Of a stretch of DNA of 64,000 nt, positions 44,684 through 53,700 are shown in pieces (the stretch's first letter is position 1; each line of letters begins with the position of its first letter). Position numbers and translations under genes: made by a program. The DNA comes from Caenimonas sedimenti (GTDB lineage: Bacteria > Pseudomonadota > Gammaproteobacteria > Burkholderiales > Burkholderiaceae_C): NCBI RefSeq assembly GCF_007833165.1, contig NZ_VOBQ01000018.1:1-64000 (forward strand), in the 5' to 3' direction. The notes below the pieces were generated by a model. The model had not been told where the DNA came from. It was given only the letters and a program-made list of their open reading frames with translations, and made no database searches.

Positions 44684-47116
44684 GTGATCATCTACCAGGC
44701 CGAGAAGCAGCAGTTCCTGACGGACGTCTTCCAGAACGATATTGAGGAAGTGGTCCTCGATCAGTATCGACGTCGAACCGGTGGAAGTGTGTCGAAAAGC
44801 CAAGTGCAAGCTTGGGCCTCCTCGCTTGCGTACATGGGCAAGGTTCTGAATGACGATGGAGTTCCGGACGATTGCGGCGTTGCGATCGAATACACCATTC
44901 CGCAGTCTGCAAAGCGCGTCGATTTCCTGCTCACTGGGAAGACGGCTGATGAGCGCTCTTGCATGATCATCGTCGAACTCAAGCAATGGAGTTCGGCGCG
45001 GAAGACGGACAAGGACGCCGTCGTGTGGGCGAGGTTCGCCCATGGCGAAACGGAAGTGAGCCACCCGTCGTACCAAGCGTGGTCATACGCTGCTTTGCTC
45101 CAGGGCTTTAACGAAGCCGTCTACGAGGGGGGCATTCAACTAGTGCCGTGTGCCTACTTGCACAACTATCCGCCGCCAGCGGACGCAATCACGCACGACT
45201 TCTACCGGCACCACGTGGAACGCGCTCCACTTTTTCTTGAAGGGGCTGACGAGCGCCAGCGCCTTCGGGATTTCATTCGGCAGCACGTTCGCCAAGGCGA
45301 CAAAGGCCACGCGCTGTATGAAGTCGAAAAGGGGCGTATCCGTCCTTCCAAGAGTCTGGCGGACGGCTTGCTTGGAATGCTGAAAGGGAACGAGGAGTTC
45401 GTTCTCCTCGACGACCAGAAGCTCGTTTTCGAGGCGGCGATGAAGCAAGCCCGAAAGGCACAGAATGGTGAAAAGCAGGTCTTGATCGTTGAAGGTGGAC
45501 CCGGCACAGGGAAGTCGGTCGTCGCCGTCCATCTGCTCGTCGCTCTGACGGGCGCTGGATTGGTCGCCAAGTACGTGACCAAGAATGCTGCACCCCGAGC
45601 GGTATTCGAAGCCCGGCTTACTGGGAGCATGAAGAAAACTGAGATTTCACACATGTTCTCTGGATCCGGTGCGTTCACCGAAACGAAACCGGATGCGTTC
45701 GATGGGCTTGTTGTCGACGAAGCGCACCGTCTCAACGAAAAATCGGGACTCTACGGGAACCTTGGAGATCATCAGGTGAAGGAGTTGATCCGGGCGGCGC
45801 GATTCACTGTCTTCTTCCTCGATGAAGCCCAAAAGGTGACGTTGAAGGATGTCGGCGACCGGGAGACGATCAAGCATTGGGCGCGAGAGTTCGGCGCACG
45901 GGTGAAGGAAGCGTCACTCGCGTCGCAGTTTCGATGCAATGGCTCAGACGGGTACTTGGCTTGGGTCGATCGCAACCTGCAAGTCAGGGAGACCGCGAAT
46001 CCTGATTTGGATGTGGCGGAGTTCGACTTCCGGGTCGTCGCTTCTCCCGTGGAACTCAGAAATCTCATTATTGAACGCAACAAGGAGAGGAATCGGGCGC
46101 GCATGGTGGCCGGGTACTGCTGGGGTTGGCCCAGCAAGAAGGATCCCGCTGCATACGACATCGTCATGCCGGACCATGACTTCAAGGCCCGCTGGAATTT
46201 GACGCAGAACGGAAGTCTGTGGATCGTCTCACCGGAGTCGGTGTCTGAGGTGGGATGCATTCACACCTGCCAGGGCTTGGAAGTGGACTACGTTGGCGTG
46301 ATCATTGGAGATGACTTGATCGTCCGCAACGGCCAGGTCATCACTCGACCGGAGAAGCGAGCCAAATCGGACAAGACCATTCGCGGACTCAAGTCGATGG
46401 CGGAGTGCGACCCGGTGAACGCTTCGCGACAGGCCGACGCAATCATTAAGAACACTTACCGGACCTTGATGACACGTGGCATGAAGGGCTGCTATGTCTA
46501 TTGCACGGATGGCGAGACCGCGGAACACTTTCGACAGCGAATTCGTGGCACCAGACCGACGCAAATCCTACCCATACGAACGTTGCCTATACCTGCGCTC
46601 CCGGATGCAGCCAACGATCGACCCTTCCGAGTCTTGCCGATGGGTGAGGTGGTCCGGTTTCGGAATGCTGTCCCCGTCATTCCTTTGAAGATTGCGGCGG
46701 GAACGTTCTCATCCATCCAGTCGCTGGACGACAACGATCTGGAATGGGGCGCACCTGTGGATGATGAAGTGTCCATCGGCCCTGACATGTTCATCGCACA
46801 GGTGATCGGCGAGTCCATGAATAGAACTATTCCCAACGGGGCGTGGTGCTTATTTCGGACGAAACCGCAGGGAACGCGACAGGGCAAGATCGTGCTTGCA
46901 CAGCATCGTGACATTTCCGATCCGGAAACGGGCGGAAGCTTTACGGTGAAGGTCTATTCCAGCGAAAAGCAGGTCGGTCCCGACGGGGGCTGGACACATC
47001 GACGCGTCGTACTGTCACCAAAATCCCATGATGCAACATATCAGCCAATCATCTTGGATGAGAGCGCTCAAGGGACAGTGTCCATAGTGGCGGAATTCAT
47101 TGACGTTCTTGCTTAG
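44684..47116 (+). CDS. DUF2075-type nuclease-helicase fused to a LexA/S24-like self-cleaving protease
   Basis: An 810-residue three-part protein. Residues about 60-110: PD-(D/E)xK-like nuclease with D80 and E98-L-K100. Residues about 230-615: superfamily 1-like DUF2075 ATPase with Walker A GGPGTGKS (271-278), Walker B VVDEAH (D345-E346), a second FLDEAQ (380-383) and CQGLEVDYVGVI (529-540). Residues about 665-810: S24/LexA-like peptidase with candidate cleavage site A672-G673, Ser711 (GESMNRTIPNGAW) and Lys756 (FTVKVY). The Gly-to-Ser spacing of 38 is close to LexA and UmuD. It starts with GTG, three bases after the MazG-like gene. One line inside it (45601-45660) is 28/60 G+C, against 42/60 for a recB line (52561-52620). 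A defence role is inferred. Confidence 0.8.
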   Translation: MIIYQAEKQQFLTDVFQNDIEEVVLDQYRRRTGGSVSKSQVQAWASSLAYMGKVLNDDGVPDDCGVAIEYTIPQSAKRVDFLLTGKTADERSCMIIVELKQWSSARKTDKDAVVWARFAHGETEVSHPSYQAWSYAALLQGFNEAVYEGGIQLVPCAYLHNYPPPADAITHDFYRHHVERAPLFLEGADERQRLRDFIRQHVRQGDKGHALYEVEKGRIRPSKSLADGLLGMLKGNEEFVLLDDQKLVFEAAMKQARKAQNGEKQVLIVEGGPGTGKSVVAVHLLVALTGAGLVAKYVTKNAAPRAVFEARLTGSMKKTEISHMFSGSGAFTETKPDAFDGLVVDEAHRLNEKSGLYGNLGDHQVKELIRAARFTVFFLDEAQKVTLKDVGDRETIKHWAREFGARVKEASLASQFRCNGSDGYLAWVDRNLQVRETANPDLDVAEFDFRVVASPVELRNLIIERNKERNRARMVAGYCWGWPSKKDPAAYDIVMPDHDFKARWNLTQNGSLWIVSPESVSEVGCIHTCQGLEVDYVGVIIGDDLIVRNGQVITRPEKRAKSDKTIRGLKSMAECDPVNASRQADAIIKNTYRTLMTRGMKGCYVYCTDGETAEHFRQRIRGTRPTQILPIRTLPIPALPDAANDRPFRVLPMGEVVRFRNAVPVIPLKIAAGTFSSIQSLDDNDLEWGAPVDDEVSIGPDMFIAQVIGESMNRTIPNGAWCLFRTKPQGTRQGKIVLAQHRDISDPETGGSFTVKVYSSEKQVGPDGGWTHRRVVLSPKSHDATYQPIILDESAQGTVSIVAEFIDVLA

Positions 47117-47168
47117 CGAATCACTGGCGATTGTGCAGAGCGGCGTGATTGTTCCAAGTGATTGATTG

Positions 47169-50100
47169 ATGTCCGCCTCCCATATCTCCCTCCCCTCCGG
47201 CTTCATGGTGGTCCACGGCAACCACCCCGAGTCCCTGCGCGAGCTGATGCTCGCCTGGATGGCCCGGCACCCGCTCGGGCCGCTGGAAGACGAAGTCGTG
47301 CTGGTCCAAAGCAACGGCATCGCGCAGTGGCTCAAGCTGGCGCTGGCGGCGGATCCGGCGCAGGGCGGCGTGGGGATTGCGGCGGCGGTGCAGACGAAGC
47401 TGCCTTCGCAAGGGCTGTGGGAGGCGTATCGGCAGGTGTTGGGGCGGGATGCGGTGCCGGCGACTTCTGCGTTTGACAAGTCGAGGTTGGTGTGGCGGTT
47501 GATGCGGTTGTTGCCTGCGTTGCTGGGTGAGGCTGAGTTTGTGCCGCTGCAAAGGTTCTTGGTGAAGGATCCGGATTGCCGGAAAAGGCATCAGCTGGCG
47601 ATGCGGGTGGCGGATTTGTTTGATCAGTATCAGGTGTATCGGGCGGATTGGTTGGGGGAGTGGGCGGTGGGGAGGGATGTGGTGACGGGGAAGGGTGGGG
47701 CGGGCGGAGGCCTGGATTCCAGCCTTCGCTGGAATGACATCCCTGGGGACCTCCGCTGGCAGCCCAGGCTGTGGAGAGAACTGCTCAAAGACGTCGGCCC
47801 TGAAGGCGCCGCTTCCAGCCGCGCCGAAGTCCACCGCCGCTTCATCGAGAAATGCCAGGCCGCAGGTGACGATGAAAGACCAAAAGGCCTCCCCCGCCGC
47901 ATCACCGTCTTCGGCGTCTCCTCCCTCCCGCAGCAATCGCTGGAAGTGCTCGCCGCGCTGGCGCGCTGGACGCAGGTGCTGCTGTGCGTGCACAACCCCT
48001 GCGAGCACGACTGGTCGCACATCGTGGCCGACCAGCACTTGCTGCGCGCCAGCCGCACGCGGCGCAAGCGCCGCGACCAAGGCGCGAGCAACAGCAAGGA
48101 AGTTGAGCCCGAGCTGCTGCACCTGCAAGCCCAGCCCTTGCTCGCCGCCTGGGGCCGGCAGGGCCGCGACTTCATCCGGCTGCTCGACGCGCACGACGAA
48201 CGCGAAAGCTACGAGCCCCGCTTCACCGCCGCGGGCCTGCGCATCGACCACTTCGAGGCCAACGCGGCCGACACGCTGCTGCGGCAGTTGCAGGACGACA
48301 TTCGCGATCTGCGGCCGCTGGGCGAGACGCAAACGCGCTGGCCGGCCGTCAACGAGAAGAGCGACCGCTCGCTCGCCTTCCACATCACCCACGGCCCGCA
48401 GCGCGAGGTGGAGGTGCTGCACGACCAGCTGCTGCACGCCTTCGCCCACGATCCCACGCTGACGCCACGTGACGTCATCGTGATGGTGCCGGACATCGCC
48501 ACCTATGCCGCGCACGTGCAGGCGGTGTTCGGCCAGCTGGCGCGCGATGACGCGCGCTACATCCCCTTCAACGTGGCGGACCAGACCCAGCGGCAACAGG
48601 ATCCATTGCTGGGTGCGCTGGAGCAGTTGCTGAACCTGCCTGAGGCCCGTGTGTCCGCCAGTGACGTGATCGACTTGCTCGAAGTGCCGGCGCTGCGCGC
48701 GAGCTTCGGCATCGCGGAGGTGCAGCTGCCGCTGCTGCACCGCTGGATCGCGGCGGCGGGTGTGCGCTGGGGCCTGCATGAGGAGCATCGTGCACATCTG
48801 GAACTGCCGGCCGGCCTGGCGCAAAACACCTGGGCTTTCGGCCTGAAGCGGATGCTGCTGGGTTATGCGGTCGGCGGCGGCGAGCCTTGGCAGGACATCG
48901 AGCCGCTCGACGAGATCGGCGGGCTCGACGCCGCGCTGCTGGGGCCACTCGTGCGGCTGGTGGACGCGCTGGACGCGCTGTGGCGCGAGATCGGGCAGTC
49001 GGCGGCGCCGGCGAGCTGGTTCACCCGGTTGAAGGGCCTGTTGCAGACTTTCTTCCAGGCCGACGACGGCAGCGACGACGGTTTCACGTTGATGCGCCTG
49101 CACGGGGCGCTGGACGAGTGGATGGACGCCTGCGAAGCCGCCGCGCTCGAGGATGAACTGCCGCTCGCGGTGGTGCGGGAGCATTGGCTCTCCCGCATGG
49201 AGCCTTCCGGCCTCAACCAGGCCTTCCTGTCCGGCGGCGTCACCTTCGCATCGCTCATGCCCATGCGCGCCATCCCGTTCCGCCGGGTGGCCCTGCTCGG
49301 CATGAACGACGGCGACTATCCGCGCAGCCGCATCCCCATGGACTTCGACCTGATGGCGGGCGACTTCCGGCCGGGTGACCGTTCGCGCCGGGAGGATGAC
49401 CGGTATCTCTTCCTGGAGGCGCTGCTGTCGGCGCGCGACCACCTGCACGTGAGCTGGGTGGGGCGGAGCATCCACGACAACGAGTCGCGCCCGCCCTCGG
49501 TGCTGGTGGCGCAGTTGCGCGACCATCTGGCTGCGGGCTGGCGGCTGCAAGGCGTGGACGATCCTGCTCAGGCCGGTGAAGCCTTGCTGCGGGCGCTGAC
49601 GACGGAGCATCGCCTCCAGCCCTTCCACCCGGCCTATTTCGAAGGCAAGGTGCCGGGCCTGTTCAGCTATGCGCGCGAATGGCGGGCCAGCTGGGCGCAG
49701 CCGGATGCGTTGCAGGACGACGCATTGCACGCCGCCCTGCCGGTGCGCGTGCGTGAGACGCCGTTGAACCTGCGCCTGCTCGGCGACTTCGCGCGCAGCC
49801 CGGTGCGGTCCTTCCTGCGCGAGCGCCTGGGCGTCGACTTGCGCGAAGACGACGTGGTCGGCCAGGACCACGAGCCCTTCGACCTGGACGGCCTGGCCAA
49901 CTGGCAATTGCAGGACGACCTGATCCAGGCGCAGCGCGCCGCGGTGGATGCGGGGGCGCCGCGCGAGCCGGCGCTGCAGGCGCGTCTGGCCGCGTTCGAA
50001 CGCCGTGGCGATCTGCCGGTGGGTGCGTTCGCGGCCCGCGTGCGCGAGGAGCTGGCGGCGCCGATGGAGAAGCTGTTCGGGGAATACCAGAAAGAGTTGG

Positions 50101-50717
50101 CGGCCTGGCCGGCGACGCTGCCCGATGAAGCGGTGACGATCACCTTCGCCGAATGCGAGCCGCCTTTGGCCCTGGACGACTGGCTCACGGGCCTGCGGCG
50201 CAACGCGAAGGGCGAGCGCGCACGCCTGGTCCTGGAAAGCAGCGGTCTCGTGAAAGACAAGCGCTGGCGCGTCGAGCGGCTGCTGCCGCCCTGGGTGGCG
50301 CACCTGGCCGGGCAACTGGGTGGCCATGCGCTCACCACCACCGTTCTCAGCAAGGCGGGTTCGGCGACGTTTCCTCCTCTCGCCACCGAAGACGTCGAGC
50401 GGCACTGGAACGCCTTGCTCGCCGCGTTTCAGGACGGCATGCGGCGGCCCTTGCCCTTTGCGCCGCAAGCGGCCTATGCCTTCCTGCGCGCCGGCGGGGC
50501 GGAGGCGGGCGAAGCCGCCTACGAAGCCGCGCGCAAAGCCTACGAGGGCAATGACTTCGACAACGCCGGCGAGGCCGCGATGCAGCCGCACCTGGCCCGG
50601 GCCTTCCCGGAGTTCGGCGCGCTCTGGGCCGGCGACGAGTTCATGCACTGGGCCGAGGTTTTGCTGGCCCCCATGCTGGAGGCCCTGGGCGATCCGCCCA
50701 AGGGAGACTCCGCATGA
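47169..50717 (+). CDS. recC: Exodeoxyribonuclease V gamma subunit RecC, with in-frame repeat
   Basis: A 1182-residue subunit of RecBCD, the nuclease-helicase that resects double-strand breaks and recognises Chi. Family blocks are clear: VHGNHPESLRELMLAWM at the N-terminus, VFGVSSLPQQSLEVLAALAR, VTFASLMPMRAIPFRRVALLGMNDGDYPR and the C-terminal nuclease-like fold. Residues about 179-193 are the translation of a type B repeat half (47713-47737). The stretch about 47400-47700 uses unusual T/G-ending codons. The start is ATG 47169, with a TTG one codon earlier possible. The stop overlaps recB by four bases. Confidence 0.92.
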   Translation: MSASHISLPSGFMVVHGNHPESLRELMLAWMARHPLGPLEDEVVLVQSNGIAQWLKLALAADPAQGGVGIAAAVQTKLPSQGLWEAYRQVLGRDAVPATSAFDKSRLVWRLMRLLPALLGEAEFVPLQRFLVKDPDCRKRHQLAMRVADLFDQYQVYRADWLGEWAVGRDVVTGKGGAGGGLDSSLRWNDIPGDLRWQPRLWRELLKDVGPEGAASSRAEVHRRFIEKCQAAGDDERPKGLPRRITVFGVSSLPQQSLEVLAALARWTQVLLCVHNPCEHDWSHIVADQHLLRASRTRRKRRDQGASNSKEVEPELLHLQAQPLLAAWGRQGRDFIRLLDAHDERESYEPRFTAAGLRIDHFEANAADTLLRQLQDDIRDLRPLGETQTRWPAVNEKSDRSLAFHITHGPQREVEVLHDQLLHAFAHDPTLTPRDVIVMVPDIATYAAHVQAVFGQLARDDARYIPFNVADQTQRQQDPLLGALEQLLNLPEARVSASDVIDLLEVPALRASFGIAEVQLPLLHRWIAAAGVRWGLHEEHRAHLELPAGLAQNTWAFGLKRMLLGYAVGGGEPWQDIEPLDEIGGLDAALLGPLVRLVDALDALWREIGQSAAPASWFTRLKGLLQTFFQADDGSDDGFTLMRLHGALDEWMDACEAAALEDELPLAVVREHWLSRMEPSGLNQAFLSGGVTFASLMPMRAIPFRRVALLGMNDGDYPRSRIPMDFDLMAGDFRPGDRSRREDDRYLFLEALLSARDHLHVSWVGRSIHDNESRPPSVLVAQLRDHLAAGWRLQGVDDPAQAGEALLRALTTEHRLQPFHPAYFEGKVPGLFSYAREWRASWAQPDALQDDALHAALPVRVRETPLNLRLLGDFARSPVRSFLRERLGVDLREDDVVGQDHEPFDLDGLANWQLQDDLIQAQRAAVDAGAPREPALQARLAAFERRGDLPVGAFAARVREELAAPMEKLFGEYQKELAAWPATLPDEAVTITFAECEPPLALDDWLTGLRRNAKGERARLVLESSGLVKDKRWRVERLLPPWVAHLAGQLGGHALTTTVLSKAGSATFPPLATEDVERHWNALLAAFQDGMRRPLPFAPQAAYAFLRAGGAEAGEAAYEAARKAYEGNDFDNAGEAAMQPHLARAFPEFGALWAGDEFMHWAEVLLAPMLEALGDPPKGDSA
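47713..47737. repeat. Type B repeat half inside recC
   Basis: TGGATTCCAGC-CTTC-GCTGGAATGAC, read in frame as LDSSLRWND. It lies in a variable linker of RecC, and the unusual codon usage upstream ends at this element. Confidence 0.85.
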
Positions 50718-53700
50718 CGGACATCCTGGACCCGCTGCGGTTCGCGCTGCAGGGCCGTTCGCTCATCGAGGCGAGCGCCGGCACGGGCAAGACCTACACC
50801 ATCGCCGCGCTCTACGTGCGGCTGGTGCTGGGGCATGGCGGCGCGGGGGCCTTCCGGGAAGCGTTGATGCCACCGCAGATCCTCGTGGTGACGTTCACCG
50901 AGGCGGCCACCAAGGAACTGCGGGACCGCATCCGCGCCCGCCTGGCGGCGGCCGCGGTGCTTTTCCAGGCTGTCCAGGAGGCTGTCGTTCCTGCGCAGGC
51001 AGGAACCCAGGCAAAGGATGTCGTTCCTGCGCAGGCAGGAACCCAGGCGCCCGCGGACGACTTCCTGCTCGACCTGCGCGCGAGCTATCCGCCCGCCGAG
51101 TGGCCCGCCTGCGCCCACATCCTCCGCCTGGCGGCCGAGTGGATGGACGAGGCGGCCGTCTCCACCATCCACGGCTGGTGCAACCGCATGCTCCGCGAGC
51201 ACGCGTTCGCCAGCGGCAGCCTGTTCTCGCAGGCGTTGGAGGCCGACCAGAACGACCTGCTCGACGAAGCGGTGCGCGACTACTGGCGGCGCGAGTTCTA
51301 CGCGCTGGCGGAGGAGGACGCCCGCAGCATCACCGATTGGTGGCGCAATCCGGCCGCGCTGCGTCAGGCCTTGCTCGGCTTGTTGCCGCATGCCGCGCAT
51401 TGGGGGGCTGCGCCCGCGCCGCGCGACAGCCTGCGGCAGGCGCGGGAAGAAAACGAAGCGCTGCTGGCAGGTCTCAAGGCCCCGTGGCGCAACTGGTGCG
51501 ATGACATCCAGCGGCTGCTGGATGCGGCGGTCGAGGCAGGTCATGTCGACGGCCGCAAGCTGAAAAAGACCGACTACCACCGCTGGCTGAACCTGCTGCG
51601 CGCGTGGTGCAGCGGTTCGGAAGTGCGGCCTGCGCTGACGGCCACGGCCTGGACCAGACTCACGCCCGAGGGCTTGCAGGTGGCCTGGAAAGAGGGCCGG
51701 AAAGCGCCCGACCATGCCGCGCTTGCCGCCCTCCGCGAACTGAACATCCAGCTCGCAGCGTTGCGCGACGCCAAGCCGGACGTCCTGCGCCACGCCGCCC
51801 GCTGGGTCGCGCAACGCCTGCAGGACGAACAGGAGCGCCTCGCCCGCATGGGCTTCGACGACCTGCTCACGCGCCTGGCGGCCGCCTTGCAGGGCCCGAA
51901 CGGCGAGCGGCTCGCGCAGACCATCCGGGCGCAATTCCCGGTGGCGCTCATCGACGAGTTCCAGGACACCGACCCGGTGCAGTACGCGATCTTCCGCGCC
52001 ATCTACGGCGCGGCATCGCCGGAAGGTGCCACGGCCCTGGTGCTCATCGGCGATCCCAAGCAGGCGATCTATTCGTTCCGCGGCGCCGACATCCACACCT
52101 ACCTGGCGGCGCGGCGCGACACCCAGGGCCGCCATGCGACGCTGGGGACCAACTACCGCTCGACCGAGACCTTGGTCGCGGCCGTCAACCGCTTCTTCGT
52201 GCAGGCCGAGGAGCGTGCCCAGGGCGCGGGGGCCTTCCTGTTCCGCCAGGGCGATGACAATCCGCTGCCCTTCTTCGAGGTGGGCGCGCAGGGCCGCGCC
52301 GAGACCTGGCAGGTCCATGACGCACCGGCGCCGGCGCTCAATTGCTGGTGGTTCGATCCACCGCAGGCGCCGCGGCCCGGCGACTACATCGCCGCCATGG
52401 CGACCGGCTGCGCGAGCGAGATCGTGCGCCTGCTGCAACTGGGGCAGCATGGCGAAGCCGCGTTTGCCGGCCCGCGAGGCCTGCGTGCGCTGCAGCCCGG
52501 CGACATCGCCGTGCTGGTCAACACCGGGCACGAGGCGCGCACCCTGCAACGCGCGCTGCAACGGCGCGGCGTGCGCAGCGTCTATCTCTCGGACCGCGAC
52601 AACGTCTACAGCACCCCGGCGGCGCGCGAACTGCAGCGCCTGCTGCAGGCCTGCGCCGACCCCGACGACGGGCGCCTGCTGCGCGCCGCGCTCGGCAGCG
52701 CGTTGCTCGCGCTGCCCTGGTCCGCGCTGGACGAATTGCAGCGCGACGAGCACGCCTGGGAAGCCCGGCTGCTGCAGTTCCGCGACTACCGCTCGCAGTG
52801 GCGGCGGCAAGGCGTGTTGCCCATGTTGCGCCGGCTGCTCAACGACTTCGGCGTGCCGCGCCGCCTGATCGCCGCGAACGACGAGCGGCAGCTGACCGAC
52901 GTGCTGCACCTGGCCGAATTGCTGCAGCAGGCGAGCGGGCTGCTGGAGGGCGAGCACGCCCTGGTTCGCCATCTCGCCGAGCAGCGCCAGGCCCAGGTGA
53001 TGCAGCCGGACGAGCGCCAGCTGCGCCTGGAAAGCGACGAGAAACTGGTGAAGGTGGTCACGGTCCACAAGTCCAAGGGGTTGGAGTACGGCCTGGTGTT
53101 CGTGCCCTTTGCCAGCAACAGCCGTGCCGCCAAGGCCACGGACTTGCCGCACCGGTGGCACGACGAAGAGGGCCGCTTGCAGGTGTCGCTGTCGGCCGGC
53201 GATGAAGTGCTGGAGCGGGTGAACCGCGAAAGGCTGGGGGAGGACGTGCGCAAGTTCTACGTGGCGCTCACGCGCGGGCGCTTCGCCACCTGGGTGGGGC
53301 TGGCGCCCCTGGCGGACTTCGCGCGCAGCGCGCCGGGCTACCTGCTGGCGGGTGGCGAGGCGGTGCCGCCGGGCAGCCTGCAGGGCTTGCTGCAAGCGGC
53401 CTTCGGCCGCACCGCTGGGGTCGCGATCGTGCCCGTGCCGGCGGAGGGCGAGTCGCGCTACGTACCGGACACGGCGCAGACCGTCCTCGCGCCCGAGCCG
53501 AAGCTGCCTGCCGGCGCGCGCGAGCGCTGGTGGATCGCCAGCTACTCCGCGCTGCGCGTGGCGGAGAGCGGGCAGCCGGCGCAGCGCCTGCCCGCTTCGG
53601 CGGAAGAGGCGAACTACCTGGAAGCCGCGGGCGAGGAAGGCCCACCGCCCGTGGTGGAGCCGGCGCCGGACAGCCTGCATGGCTTTCCGCGCGGCGCGAG

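Noticed and set aside
46640-47116. S24 domain as a sign of a prophage repressor
   Set aside because: It is fused to a nuclease-helicase and has no helix-turn-helix; no integrase, structural or lysis genes are in the window.
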